DNA of 64,000 bases. Origin: Halomarina pelagica. Lineage in GTDB: Archaea; Halobacteriota; Halobacteria; Halobacteriales; Haloarculaceae. How positions within the stretch are numbered: the stretch's first letter is position 1; each line of letters begins with the position of its first letter. This document shows positions 44,223-53,441 of the stretch, piece by piece. Under the pieces are notes generated by a model that was given only the letters and a program-made list of their open reading frames with translations, had not been told where the DNA came from and did no database searches. The position numbers were made by a program, and so were the translations under genes. The stretch spans positions 2,666,001 to 2,730,000 of the forward strand of contig NZ_CP100454.1 in NCBI RefSeq assembly GCF_024228315.1. The letters are read 5' to 3'.

Positions 44223-45653
44223 ATGGCCACCAGAGGAGTCCACGCTCACGACCGACTGTACGTCGACGGACGGTGGGTGTCCGCCGAGCGGACGCGCGAC
44301 GTCAGCGACCTCGCGGAGGGCGGCACCTTCGCGACGGTCGCGGCCGCGACCCCGGAGCAAGCCGACGCCGCGCTCGCGGCCGCGGAACGCGCGCAGGCCG
44401 CGATGCGCGAGAGCACCGTCGTCCAGCGCGCCGAGTGGCTCGACGCCATCGCCGACGGGATCGAGGAGCGCGCCGACGAACTCGCGGACGTCATCGTCCG
44501 CGAGGCGGGGAAACCGATCACGAGCGCGCGAAACGAGGTCAACGCCGCCGCGGAGCGGTTCCGCCGCGCCGTAGAGGAGGTCAGGACCATGCGCGGCGAG
44601 TACCGCGAGGGGACGACGTCGGGCCACGAGGGGTGGCGCGCCATCGTCAAGCCCGTCCCGCGCGGGACCGTCCTGTGCATCTCGCCGTACAACTACCCGC
44701 TGTCGACGACGGCGCTCCAGGTCGCCCCCGCGCTCGCGGCGGGCAACAGCGTCGTCCTCAAGCCCGCCAGCCAGACGCCGGTCAGCTCCAAGCTGCTCGC
44801 CGAGGTCGTCGCCGACGTCGGCCTGCCCGACGGGGCGTTCAACTACGTCACCGGCCCCAGCAGCGAGATCGGCGACGTCCTCGCCGGCGACGACCGTGTC
44901 AACGCCATCGCGATGACCGGTTCGTCGGCCGCGGGCAAGCACGTCGCCCGGGAGAGCGGCATGGTCGAACTGCACATGGAACTGGGCGGTAACGCCCCGG
45001 CGATCGTCTTCTCCGACGCCGACCTCGCGGCGGCGGCGGCGGCGAGCGCCAAGGGGTCGCTCAAGTACGCCGGACAGCGCTGTTCGGCGGTGAGTCGCGT
45101 CCTCGTCCACGAGTCCGTCCACGACGAATTGGCGGGCCGCATCGACGAGGAGATGGACCAGTGGCAGCCCGGCGACCTCTTCGACGAGGAGACTGCGCTC
45201 GGCCCGCTCATCGACGAGGGGCAGGCGGAGTGGGTGGAGGAACTCGTCGAGGACGCCGTCGAACGCGGCGCGTCGCTCGTCCGCGGCGGAGAGCGCGACG
45301 GGCAGTTCTTCGAGCCGACCCTGCTGACGAACGTCCCCCACGACGCGTGCATCCTGCGCGAGGAGCAGTTCGGTCCCGTGGTCGCGATCGCCTCGTTCGA
45401 AGACGAGAGCGAGGCCCTGGAACTCGCGAACGCGGGCGAGTACGGACTCGACGCCGCCGTGTTCACCGCGGACTACGACCGCGCGATGCGACTCGCCGAG
45501 CGGATCGAGGCCGGCGCGGTCCGCATCAACGGCGCGCCGAGCCACGGCCTCGGCGACATCCCGTTCGGCGGCGTGAAGGACTCCGGCATCGGGCGCGAAG
45601 GGCTGGGCGTCTCCATCGAGTCGTTCGTCCAGCGAAAGAGCATCGTCCTGTAG
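44223..45653 (+). CDS. aldehyde dehydrogenase family protein, GapN-like
   Basis: 476 residues from the ATG at 44223. NAD(P)-dependent aldehyde dehydrogenase: general base Glu in MELGGNAP, catalytic Cys in YAGQRCSAV, and the cofactor loop FVYTG-like NYVTGPSSEI and GSSAAGKHV. The close pyruvate kinase gene (3 bp after the stop) makes a non-phosphorylating glyceraldehyde-3-phosphate dehydrogenase (GapN) a good guess, but other substrates are possible. A TATA-like GATTTATTCG (44168-44177) or TTTTTTGTAC (44190-44199) is upstream. Confidence 0.8.
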   Translation: MATRGVHAHDRLYVDGRWVSAERTRDVSDLAEGGTFATVAAATPEQADAALAAAERAQAAMRESTVVQRAEWLDAIADGIEERADELADVIVREAGKPITSARNEVNAAAERFRRAVEEVRTMRGEYREGTTSGHEGWRAIVKPVPRGTVLCISPYNYPLSTTALQVAPALAAGNSVVLKPASQTPVSSKLLAEVVADVGLPDGAFNYVTGPSSEIGDVLAGDDRVNAIAMTGSSAAGKHVARESGMVELHMELGGNAPAIVFSDADLAAAAAASAKGSLKYAGQRCSAVSRVLVHESVHDELAGRIDEEMDQWQPGDLFDEETALGPLIDEGQAEWVEELVEDAVERGASLVRGGERDGQFFEPTLLTNVPHDACILREEQFGPVVAIASFEDESEALELANAGEYGLDAAVFTADYDRAMRLAERIEAGAVRINGAPSHGLGDIPFGGVKDSGIGREGLGVSIESFVQRKSIVL

Positions 45654-45656
45654 ACC

Positions 45657-47459
45657 GTGAGCGGGAGCGACGCTCACTCGCGGAAGCGACGGCCCGCCGA
45701 CGCGGTCGGGTCCGCCTCGGCGCGGCGCAACAGTAAGATCGTCTGCACGCTCGGGCCGGCCTCGGCGTCGCGCGAGACCGTCGAAGGGCTGATCGACGCG
45801 GGGATGGCCGTCGCGCGCATGAACGCGAGCCACGGCACCCTCGACGACCGGCGCGCGCTCGCGGAGACCGTTCGCGCCGCCGCCGGCGAGCGGAGCGTCG
45901 CCCTCATGCACGACATCCCCGGACCCGAGGTCCGGACCGCCCCGCTCGACGACCCCGTGGGGCTGGAGGCCGGCGAGACGGTCCGGTTCGTCCCCGACGC
46001 GTCGGTCGACCTCCCGACGGTCGGGATCTCGGAGTCGATCGCGGCGGCGGGACCGGGCGACCGGGTACTGATCGACGACGGGCGGATCGAGGCGACCGTC
46101 GAGCGCGTCGAGGGCGACGCCGTCGTCGCCCGTATCGACAGCGGCGGCGACCTCGAGAGCCGCAAGGGCGTGAACGTTCCGGGCGTCGACCTCGACCTCC
46201 CGTCGGTGACCGAGGACGACCGCCGGGAACTCGAACTCGCGGCCGAACTGGAGGTGGACTTCGTCGCGGCGAGCTTCATCGGGAGCGCAGACGACGTGTA
46301 CGCGGTCAACGAGGTGCTCGAGTCCCACGGCGCGGACGTACCCGTCGTCGCGAAGATCGAGCGCGCCGACGCGGTCGAGCGCCTGGACGAGATCGTCGAC
46401 GCCGCGGACGGCGTGATGGTGGCACGCGGCGACCTCGGCGTCGAGTGCCCGATGGAGGAGGTGCCGCTCATCCAGAAGCGGATCATCCGACGCTGTCGGG
46501 AGGCCGGCGTCCCCGTCATCACGGCGACGGAGATGCTCGACTCGATGGTCCACGCTCGCCGCCCCACTCGCGCCGAAGCCACCGACGTGGCGAACGCGGT
46601 GCTCGACGGGACCGACGCGGTGATGCTCTCGGCGGAGACCGCCGTCGGCGACCACCCCGTCCGCGTCGTCGAGACGATGGCCCGCATCGTCCGGAGCGTC
46701 GAGGCGAGCGAGGAGTACGCCACCGCGAGGGAGCAGTGGGTCCCCGCGGCCGGGGAGACGAAGACGGACGCGCTCGCGCGCTCGGCGCGCTTCCTCGCCC
46801 GCGACGTCGAGGCCGACGCCATCGCCGCCGCCAGCGAGTCCGGCTACACCGCGCGGAAGGTCGCGAAGTACCGCCCCGAGCGCCCCATCGTCGTCGTGAC
46901 GCCCGACGAGCGCGTCTACCGCCAGCTGTCCCTCCTCTGGGGGACCGTCCCCCGTCTGTCGCCGCTCAGCGTCGGCGCGGCGGACGCCGTCATCGAGGCG
47001 GCGGCCACCGAGGCCCTCCGGGTCGGCGCGGCCGAACCGGGCGGCACCGTCGTCGTCCTCTCGGGGATGATGAAGGAACTGGAGGGAACGAACACCACGA
47101 ACACGCTCAAGGTCCACATGGCGGCCGACGTGATCGCGTCCGGCCGGATCACGGTGACCGGCCGCGCGACCGGTCCCGTCGTCCGGACCGAGACGGGCGA
47201 CCTGCGGGACGCCCCCGAGGGGGCGATCGTCGCCCTCCCGGAGGACTTCGCGGGCGAGTTCACCGGCGACCTCTCGGCCATCGGGGGGCTGATCCACGAG
47301 CGCCCCGAGTCGACGAACTACGCCGCCATCGTCGCCCGCGAACTGGGGGTCCCGATGGTCGGCGACGTCACCCTCCCGGACGACGTGCCCGACGGGACGC
47401 GCATCACCGTCGACGGCGAGCGCGGCGTGATCTACCGGGTGCCGGGCCAGGAGGCGTGA
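45657..47459 (+). CDS. pyk: pyruvate kinase with C-terminal phosphohistidine-like domain
   Basis: 600 residues, GTG start 3 bp after the dehydrogenase stop. Core domain: KIVCTLGPAS start, MARGDLGVECPMEEVPLIQK and ITATEMLDSM signature. Makes pyruvate and ATP from PEP. The last 110 residues (about 487-600) form a PEP-utiliser mobile-domain-like extension with GGLIHERPESTNYAAIVARE, where the His of active phosphohistidine domains (usually SHAA) is replaced by NY; this form is known in pyruvate kinases of some bacteria. Long for archaea (about 475-590). Confidence 0.93.
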   Translation: MSGSDAHSRKRRPADAVGSASARRNSKIVCTLGPASASRETVEGLIDAGMAVARMNASHGTLDDRRALAETVRAAAGERSVALMHDIPGPEVRTAPLDDPVGLEAGETVRFVPDASVDLPTVGISESIAAAGPGDRVLIDDGRIEATVERVEGDAVVARIDSGGDLESRKGVNVPGVDLDLPSVTEDDRRELELAAELEVDFVAASFIGSADDVYAVNEVLESHGADVPVVAKIERADAVERLDEIVDAADGVMVARGDLGVECPMEEVPLIQKRIIRRCREAGVPVITATEMLDSMVHARRPTRAEATDVANAVLDGTDAVMLSAETAVGDHPVRVVETMARIVRSVEASEEYATAREQWVPAAGETKTDALARSARFLARDVEADAIAAASESGYTARKVAKYRPERPIVVVTPDERVYRQLSLLWGTVPRLSPLSVGAADAVIEAAATEALRVGAAEPGGTVVVLSGMMKELEGTNTTNTLKVHMAADVIASGRITVTGRATGPVVRTETGDLRDAPEGAIVALPEDFAGEFTGDLSAIGGLIHERPESTNYAAIVARELGVPMVGDVTLPDDVPDGTRITVDGERGVIYRVPGQEA

Positions 47460-47544
47460 GCAGGAACGCGACGGTCCCCCGGCGGTCTCGCGACGCGCCC
47501 GGAGACTCGAAGCGCTTAACCGCCAGTCAGTGCGAGGAGGGTAC

Positions 47545-47811
47545 ATGAAGAACCTCATCATCAACGGGGACCCCGGCATCCGGAAGGACGCCGTCATCGA
47601 GCACGACGGTGAGGAGGTCGTCTGCTTCTCGGTCAAGCGCCAGGGCGACTGGCACGGCCCCGAGCGGGTCCAGCTCTGGTGTACGATCGGCGACGAGTCA
47701 GAGCGCGAGGCCTACGAGCGCCGCGAGTACATCCCGATGCACCTCGATACGGACCACGTGGACGCCGAGGCGGTGACCGTGATCAAGGCGAAGGGCGACA
47801 TGGCCGTATAA
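47545..47811 (+). CDS. HAH_0734-family small protein
   Basis: 88 residues from the ATG at 47545 (MKNLIINGDPGIRKDAVIEH). The compact alpha/beta sequence with HDGEEVVCFSVKRQGDWHGP and REYIPMHLDTDHVDAEAVTV matches the haloarchaeal HAH_0734 family that I recall. Function is not established. It starts at a spacing of 85 bp from pyk, so it may have its own promoter. No operon partner. Confidence 0.8.
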   Translation: MKNLIINGDPGIRKDAVIEHDGEEVVCFSVKRQGDWHGPERVQLWCTIGDESEREAYERREYIPMHLDTDHVDAEAVTVIKAKGDMAV

Positions 47812-48065
47812 ACCGCCACCTTTTGCCGCGGTCGCGTGCGCGCGTCACGCATCCGCGGTCGCGCGCCGGCTCCCTGGCAAAAGCTGGACCAAAAGCCTTC
47901 GTCACCCCCTCACTTCGTTCGGGGGTTCCTCGGCCCGCTCGCTCGCTCCGCTCGCTCGCGGTGCGAGTTGGAGTGTGACGATGGTCGCGCCCCCGTCGAA
48001 TCGCCCTGCGTCGTGCTGCCAGTTGTACCCCCGTGCCTTTTACCCGGTTCCTCGTAGGCCCTCGC

Positions 48066-48644
48066 ATGTTCCCCGAGCGCATCGAGACGGAGCGCCTCGC
48101 GCTGGAGCGGTTCTGCCGGGAGCGAGTGGACCTCCTCGACCTGTATCGCCTCTTCGCCGCGGGGAGCGCGAGCGCCGACGGCGTGTTCGAGTACGTGCCT
48201 CACGACCCCTATCGGACGGTCAAGGAGGCGCGGGACCGACTGGAGCGGGCCGAGCGGCGGTGGAGCGAGGGTGAGGCGGCCTGGTACGCCGTCTACCCGG
48301 CGGAGGGCGAACTCGCGGGGTACGCCGCGCTCTCGGTGGAGTGGGAGCGCCGAACGGGGAGCCCGGGGTTCGTGTTCGCGAGGCCGTTCTGGGGGCGCGG
48401 GTACGCCGGGGAGTGCGCGACCGCGCTCACCGAACTCGCGTTCGACCGCCTCGACCTCGACCTGGTCGCCATCGGGTACGAGGAGGGAAACGAGAACTCG
48501 AGGCGGGCCGTCGAGAAGTACGTCGAGCGCTACGGCGGGCGGTACGACGGCGTGCTCCGGAACTGGACGCCGATCGGCGACGACGTGCTCGACCACCACC
48601 GGTACACCATCACGCGCGGGCAGTATCGGCGTGCGACCGAGTGA
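48066..48644 (+). CDS. GNAT family N-acetyltransferase (RimJ/RimL-like)
   Basis: 192 residues from the ATG at 48066. Starts RIETERLALERFCRERVDLL, typical for RimJ/RimL-type GNATs, with acetyl-CoA-binding segment FARPFWGRGYAGECATALTE and VAIGYEEGNENSRRAVEKYV. It acetylates an amino group on a protein or small molecule; target unknown. Flanked by palindromic GC-rich intergenic DNA (see findings). Confidence 0.85.
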   Translation: MFPERIETERLALERFCRERVDLLDLYRLFAAGSASADGVFEYVPHDPYRTVKEARDRLERAERRWSEGEAAWYAVYPAEGELAGYAALSVEWERRTGSPGFVFARPFWGRGYAGECATALTELAFDRLDLDLVAIGYEEGNENSRRAVEKYVERYGGRYDGVLRNWTPIGDDVLDHHRYTITRGQYRRATE

Positions 48645-48894
48645 ATTCACGTCGTCAGTCGCCGCTCGGCTGTTCGAGGCGCTCGCTTCGCTCACGCCTC
48701 GCTCTCGCTTGCGGGAACAGGTCTTTCCGGGGAAGTCACTGTGCCGTACCGCGAGCGAGGCCGAAGGCCGAGCGAGCGGCCTTTTTAGTGCAGGTTTTTG
48801 ACCGGGGGTCGAGCGCCCGCCGTAGACGGGCGCGAGGCCCCGGTTAAAAAAGTGCTTTCGAAGCATTCAGTTAGCCCCGTTTCGAATGGTCGGT
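48645..48894. other. palindromic GC-rich intergenic region
   Basis: Contains nested inverted repeats, for example GAGGCGCTCGCTTCGCTCAC with GCCTC (48678-48700), GCGAGCGAGGCC/GGCC..AGCGAGCGG before a T-rich stretch CTTTTTAGTG (48758-48787, a possible terminator of the preceding gene), and CGCCCG..CGGGCG (48814-48830). A TATA-like GGTTAAAAAAG (48841-48851) precedes the halocyanin gene. Confidence 0.45.
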
Positions 48895-49554
48895 ATGGAC
48901 GAAGACACGGGAATGAACCGGCGCGACTTCCTCCGCGCGGCGGGCGCGGGCGCGGGCGTCGTCGCCGCGAGCGGGGCGGCCGCGGCGCAGGGTAACGAGA
49001 GCGGCGGCGGCAACGCGTCCGGTGGGAACGCCTCCGGCGGTGGCGGTGGTGGCGGCGGGAGCGGGCCGATCGACTACGGCGGGTGGCTCGACGGCGCGAA
49101 CGGGTGGGAGGAAGGCGGCACCGTCGACATGCGGGGGAAGAAGAAGGTGACGGTGCAGGTGGGGGTGGGCGAGGGGGGGCTCGCGTTCGATCCGGTCGCC
49201 GTCCACGTCGACGAGGGCGCGACGATCGTCTGGGAGTGGCAGTCGGCCGGCCACAACGTGGCGGCCCAGCAGGGAGCGGACTTCGCCAGCGACATCCAGT
49301 CGTCGGGCACCTACGAGTGGAAGGCGACGGGCGGGCCGATCGTCACCTATCAGTGCGATCCCCACGCCGGCCAGGGCATGCTCGGCGCGATCGCCATCGG
49401 CAGCAACGTCCCGCGGGCCGCGCCCACCGGTCCGGTCAAGCCCGCCGTCTCCGACGGCGCGAAGACCCTCGGCATCGCGACCATCATCGCGATGGTCTCG
49501 ACGCTCGGCCTCGCGTACTTCTTCATCCGGTACGGCGGCGACTACGAACAGTAG
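48895..49554 (+). CDS. halocyanin-type blue copper protein, Tat-exported, membrane anchored
   Basis: 219 residues from the ATG at 48895. Twin-arginine signal NRRDFLRAAGAGAGVVAASG, a Gly/Ser/Asn-rich linker, then a plastocyanin-like domain with copper ligands His (SAGHNV), Cys and His in YQCDPHAGQGM, and Met. A C-terminal hydrophobic helix (IATIIAMVSTLGLAYFFIRY) anchors it. It would carry electrons on the outer face, possibly to the terminal oxidase. Start and TATA-like upstream fit. Confidence 0.88.
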   Translation: MDEDTGMNRRDFLRAAGAGAGVVAASGAAAAQGNESGGGNASGGNASGGGGGGGGSGPIDYGGWLDGANGWEEGGTVDMRGKKKVTVQVGVGEGGLAFDPVAVHVDEGATIVWEWQSAGHNVAAQQGADFASDIQSSGTYEWKATGGPIVTYQCDPHAGQGMLGAIAIGSNVPRAAPTGPVKPAVSDGAKTLGIATIIAMVSTLGLAYFFIRYGGDYEQ

Positions 49555-49665
49555 GGCGCTCCGCTCGTCGCGTCGATCGTTCCCGTCGGGCAGTCGTTCA
49601 CCGACCGTCGCGACGAACTCCTCTACGCCGGACCGCCGTCCACGCCGGAACCGGAACGGCCGCTA

Positions 49666-50196
49666 TCAGATCGTCTCCGGACCCTCGTGAACCACGAGTT
49701 CGACCGGGCGCTCCTCGCCCTCCAGGTCGGCGACGATGCGTCTGACGACGCGCTCTGCCTCCTCCATGATCTTCGGCTTCACCTTGTCCACCACCCAGTC
49801 GAGCGAGACGAACCGCGGGAGCGAGATCGCGCTCCGATCGACCGACCCGGAGGAGAACTCGACGACGAAGCGCACGCGGGAGGCGTCCGCCTTCCCCGGG
49901 GGGGCCTCCTCGGGGACGTGCTCGACGGCCCAGTGGCCGTGCGCGTGGATGTCCTTCACGACCTCCCAGTCGATGCGTTCGGGCGGGTCCACGTCCGTCA
50001 CCCGCGAGCGGGCGGTGTAGGTGAGCTTCCACCACGCGAAGGTGAGGTCGTACTCGGTCCCCGGCGACCCGTCGCCGTGCCGCCTGACCTCCGTCAGGTG
50101 CTTCGAGTAGTCGGCGTAGCGCGGGAAGTCGACGAGGAAGTCGTAGACCTCCTCGGGGGGGAGATAGACGATGGTGCTGACTTCGACGGAGTCCAC
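49666..50196 (-). CDS. SRPBCC/START-like polyketide cyclase family protein
   Basis: 176 residues. Start VEVSTIVYLPPEEVYDFLVD with FPRYADYSKHLTEVRRHGDG is the coenzyme-Q-binding/SRPBCC signature; a hydrophobic pocket and terminal helix (IMEEAERVVRRIVADLEGEE) follow. It probably binds a lipid or other hydrophobic ligand. No enzymatic residues are obvious. Divergent from the FAD protein at 50283. Confidence 0.82.
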   Translation of the reverse strand: MDSVEVSTIVYLPPEEVYDFLVDFPRYADYSKHLTEVRRHGDGSPGTEYDLTFAWWKLTYTARSRVTDVDPPERIDWEVVKDIHAHGHWAVEHVPEEAPPGKADASRVRFVVEFSSGSVDRSAISLPRFVSLDWVVDKVKPKIMEEAERVVRRIVADLEGEERPVELVVHEGPETI

Positions 50197-50282
50197 GGGG
50201 TGCCGTTGACCCGCCCGCGCCGTAAGTGTTCACCACGCCGGTGAACCGGGGCGTTTGTTACCCCCTCGCGCCGAGCGCGGGT

Positions 50283-51017
50283 ATGGAAGACGCAGCGACG
50301 CACGACGTCTGCATCGTCGGCGGCGGGATCGCCGGGCTGACCGCTGGTATCTTCACCGCGCGGGCGGGCCTCGACACGCTCGTCGTCCGGGGCGGCGAGT
50401 CCATCCTCCGGCGGAACGCCCACCTGGAGAACGTCCCCGGCTTCCCGGCCGGGGTCAACCCGCGCACGTTCCTCGACCTGACCGAGCGACAGGCCGAGCG
50501 CGCGGGGTGCGCGTTCCTCGACGGCGAGGTGACCGACGTCGCCCGCGACGCGTCGGGCTTCGACGTGCAGGCGGGGGAGTCGGTCGTCCGGGCCGACTTC
50601 GTCCTCGTCGCCACCAAGAACGCGACGGACTTCCTCGCCGACCTGGACGTGGGGATCATCAGACGCGGGAGCAAGACCTACCTCGACGTGGACGAGTACG
50701 GCCGGACCGACGTCGAGGGGCTGTACGCGGCCGGCCGCGTCGCGGAGAAGCGCCACCAGACGGTCGTCGCGGCGGGCCACGGCGCGGACGTGGCGATGAC
50801 GGTCGTCGAGGACGCGGACGTGCCGTTCTACCACGACTGGGTCGCCCCCGAGGGCTACTTCACGGGCCGCGACCGCGAGGTGCCCCCCGGGTGCGAGGAG
50901 ATCGACGACGGGGAGCGCCTGCGCCGCGAGCGCGAGTCGATGGAGGCGATGCGCGAGGCGTTCGCCGAACCGCACCCGGACGACCCGACGCCCCACCCGA
51001 GCCTCCGGGAGGAGTAG
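50283..51017 (+). CDS. FAD/NAD(P)-binding oxidoreductase, thioredoxin-reductase-like but short
   Basis: 244 residues from the ATG at 50283. Rossmann GXGXXG-type start VCIVGGGIAGLTAGIFTARA, the loop ENVPGFPAGVNPRTFLDL, and the FAD motif TDVEGLYAAGRVAEKRHQTV. Unlike thioredoxin reductase it lacks the CxxC redox pair and the NADPH-binding second Rossmann domain, so it is a half-length relative. Substrate unknown. The last 70 residues are polar and acidic. Confidence 0.8.
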   Translation: MEDAATHDVCIVGGGIAGLTAGIFTARAGLDTLVVRGGESILRRNAHLENVPGFPAGVNPRTFLDLTERQAERAGCAFLDGEVTDVARDASGFDVQAGESVVRADFVLVATKNATDFLADLDVGIIRRGSKTYLDVDEYGRTDVEGLYAAGRVAEKRHQTVVAAGHGADVAMTVVEDADVPFYHDWVAPEGYFTGRDREVPPGCEEIDDGERLRRERESMEAMREAFAEPHPDDPTPHPSLREE

Positions 51018-51117
51018 GGCGCGGCGATCGGGACGGGACGGAGCCAACGTCGGAGTCGGGGCCGAAGTCGAAGCCAGGGTCGGGGTCGTTTTTATACGCC
51101 GGTCACGAACCCCGGGT

Positions 51118-52272
51118 ATGCTCGAAGGCGTCAACGTCGCGCTGGGGGTCACGGGGTCGATCGCGGCGGTCAAGACCGTCGAACTGGCCCACGAACTCCG
51201 GCGGCGGGGAGCCGAGGTCCGGGGCGTGATGACCGGGAGCGCGCGGGGGATCGTCCACCCGTGGGCGCTCGAGTACGCCACCGGCACCCCGGTCGTGACG
51301 GAGATCACGGGGCGCGTGGAGCACGTCGAGCTGTGCGGCCGGGAGGGCTGGGCCGACGTCCTCCTGATCGCCCCGGCCACCGCCAACACCGTCGGGAAGG
51401 TGGCGGCCGCCGTCGACGACTCGACGGTCACGACGTGCGCGACGACCGCCCTCGGCGCGGGCGTGCCGGTCGTCGTCGCCCCCGCGATGCACGAGCCGAT
51501 GTACGACCACCCGGGCGTCCTCGACGCGATCGAGCGCGTCCGCGAGTGGGGCGTGGCGTTCGTCGACCCGCGGGTCGAGGAGGGGAAGGCGAAGATCGCG
51601 ACCGAGGAGGCGATCTGCCTCGACGTCGCCCGCGCGGTGGACGGGCGACCCCTCGCCGGGCGGCGGATCGTCGTCACCAGCGGCGCGACGAGCGAGCGCA
51701 TCGACCCCGTTCGAACCCTCTCGAACCGCGCCTCGGGGCGGATGGGGCGGGCGGTCGCCCGGGCGTGCTACGTCCGCGGCGCGGACGTGACGCTCGTCCA
51801 CGACGGTCCCGACGTTCCGTACGCGACCGTCGAGCGCGTCGAGAGCGCCGCCGAGATGACCGCCGCGACGGAGGCCGCCTGCGACGACGCCGACGCTCTC
51901 GTCTCCGCGGCGGCCATCTCCGACTACACCGTCGAACCGAGCGACGAGAAGATCCGATCGGGAAAGCGGCTCACGCTCGACCTCGAACCCACGCCGAAGC
52001 TCATCGACGCCGTCCGCGAGGCCCACCCCGACCTCCCCATCGCGGGGTTCAAACTGGAGACCGCCGCCTCGGACGAGGCGCTCGCCGAGGCCGCCCGCGG
52101 CCCGCTCTCCCGGACCGGCCTCGCCTTCGTCGTCGCCAACGACGCGAGCGTGATGGGCGAGGACGAGACGCGCGCGCTCGTCGTCCGGGCGGACAGCGCC
52201 GACGAGTTCGTCGGGACGAAGGACGCCCTCGGCTTGCGCGTCGCCGACGAACTCGCGCGTGAATTCGCCTGA
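51118..52272 (+). CDS. coaBC: bifunctional phosphopantothenoylcysteine decarboxylase/ligase CoaBC
   Basis: 384 residues. N-terminal flavoprotein CoaC: VTGSIAAVK, LIAPATANTVGKVA and APAMHEPMYD; C-terminal ligase CoaB: SGATSERIDPVRTLSNRASG. Together they turn phosphopantothenate and cysteine into phosphopantetheine for CoA synthesis. The domain order and length match archaeal CoaBC. The start is well placed near GTATG with a TATA-like TTTTTATAC at about 51088-51096. Confidence 0.94.
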   Translation: MLEGVNVALGVTGSIAAVKTVELAHELRRRGAEVRGVMTGSARGIVHPWALEYATGTPVVTEITGRVEHVELCGREGWADVLLIAPATANTVGKVAAAVDDSTVTTCATTALGAGVPVVVAPAMHEPMYDHPGVLDAIERVREWGVAFVDPRVEEGKAKIATEEAICLDVARAVDGRPLAGRRIVVTSGATSERIDPVRTLSNRASGRMGRAVARACYVRGADVTLVHDGPDVPYATVERVESAAEMTAATEAACDDADALVSAAAISDYTVEPSDEKIRSGKRLTLDLEPTPKLIDAVREAHPDLPIAGFKLETAASDEALAEAARGPLSRTGLAFVVANDASVMGEDETRALVVRADSADEFVGTKDALGLRVADELAREFA

Positions 52273-52333
52273 TCCAGTTCGATTGATCCGGTCCGATCGC
52301 GGTTGCGACTCGGTCCGGTCCGATCGCGCGGCG

Positions 52334-53335
52334 TCAGCCGGTCGCGTTCGCGTTCCGTCCGTCGACGGTGACGTTCCCGGCCGCGGGACCGCCGATCGCG
52401 TCGCCCGCGTTCCCCCGGATGAGGGTCTCGCTGACGGTGACGTCGGTCGCCTCGACCAGCCGCGCCGGCAGGGCGCGGATGCCGTCGCCGCCGTTGTCCG
52501 CGACGGTGCTGTTCGACACGTCGAGCGTCCCCGCGACGAGGATCCCGTCGCCCGCGTTGTTCGAGAGGGTCGTGCTGAAGACCCCGACGTCGGTGCTCTC
52601 TGCGACGACCAGCCCCGCCGCGTCATTGCCGGTCACGGTGGCGTTGGCGAGCGTCGCGCCCGACACCTCGTCGAGGAAGACGCCCGCGCCCCCGTTGTCC
52701 CGGACGACCGTGTCGCGGACCGTCGGCGTACCCGACGCGAAGAACAGCCCGCCCTTCCCGTTGTTCTCGACGACGTTCCCGATCAGGGTGGTCGCCTCAC
52801 CGGGCGCGGTGGACAGCCCGTAGCGGCCGTTGTCCGCGAGCCGGTTGTTCTCCAGGGTCACCGACCCGAGCAGGACGTTCACGCCGTCGCCGGTGTTGTT
52901 GACGACGGTGTTGTTCGCCAGCGTCGCGTTACGCGGCGCGGTGACGGTGACGCCGACGCGGTTCTCCGAGAAGGTGCTCCCCGCGATCGAACTGTTCCCC
53001 CCCGCGAGGTCCGCCCCGGCCTCGAACCCGCTCGCGGTCACGTTCCTGACGGTGACGTTGTCGCCACCGACGACGACGCCGGTGCCGGTCCCGTTGCCCG
53101 CGAGTTCGCGGCCCGCGCCGTCCAGGGTGACGTCGTCCGCCTCGATCGTCAGGCACGTGCCGTCTGCGGAGAGGTTCCCCCCGAGGACGTACTCGCCCGA
53201 CACGTCGATCGTGGTGCAGGAGTCGACGGTGGTCGGGTTCGTCGATCCCGGCGGCGTCGCTCCCGCGAGCGCCGACGACGCGACGAACAATACGACGAGC
53301 GCTACCCCTCCCTGCCGCCACTGCCCAGGTGCCAT
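52334..53335 (-). CDS. secreted right-handed beta-helix (NosD-like) repeat protein
   Basis: 333 residues from the ATG at 53335 with a Sec-type signal (VALVVLFVASSALAGA). Parallel beta-helix coils repeat throughout: GNGTGTGVVVGGDNVTVRNV, STFSENRVGVTVTAPRNATL, NNTVVNNTGDGVNVLLGSVT, VVENNGKGGLFFASGTPTVR, VVRDNGGAGVFLDEVSG. Periodic N-x-G-x-G turns of NosD/pectate-lyase-like families. No catalytic residues can be named; binding or scaffold role at the cell surface is possible. Many N-x-S/T sites favour N-glycosylation. Confidence 0.82.
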   Translation of the reverse strand: MAPGQWRQGGVALVVLFVASSALAGATPPGSTNPTTVDSCTTIDVSGEYVLGGNLSADGTCLTIEADDVTLDGAGRELAGNGTGTGVVVGGDNVTVRNVTASGFEAGADLAGGNSSIAGSTFSENRVGVTVTAPRNATLANNTVVNNTGDGVNVLLGSVTLENNRLADNGRYGLSTAPGEATTLIGNVVENNGKGGLFFASGTPTVRDTVVRDNGGAGVFLDEVSGATLANATVTGNDAAGLVVAESTDVGVFSTTLSNNAGDGILVAGTLDVSNSTVADNGGDGIRALPARLVEATDVTVSETLIRGNAGDAIGGPAAGNVTVDGRNANATG

Positions 53336-53441
53336 ATACGCTCCGTCTGGGGAGGAGACTGGCTTGGTTACTCGGCGGTGAATACCGGTTATCGGCGGCT
53401 TAACCACCGACGAAACGGGACGGACACGGCGTCCGACGGTA

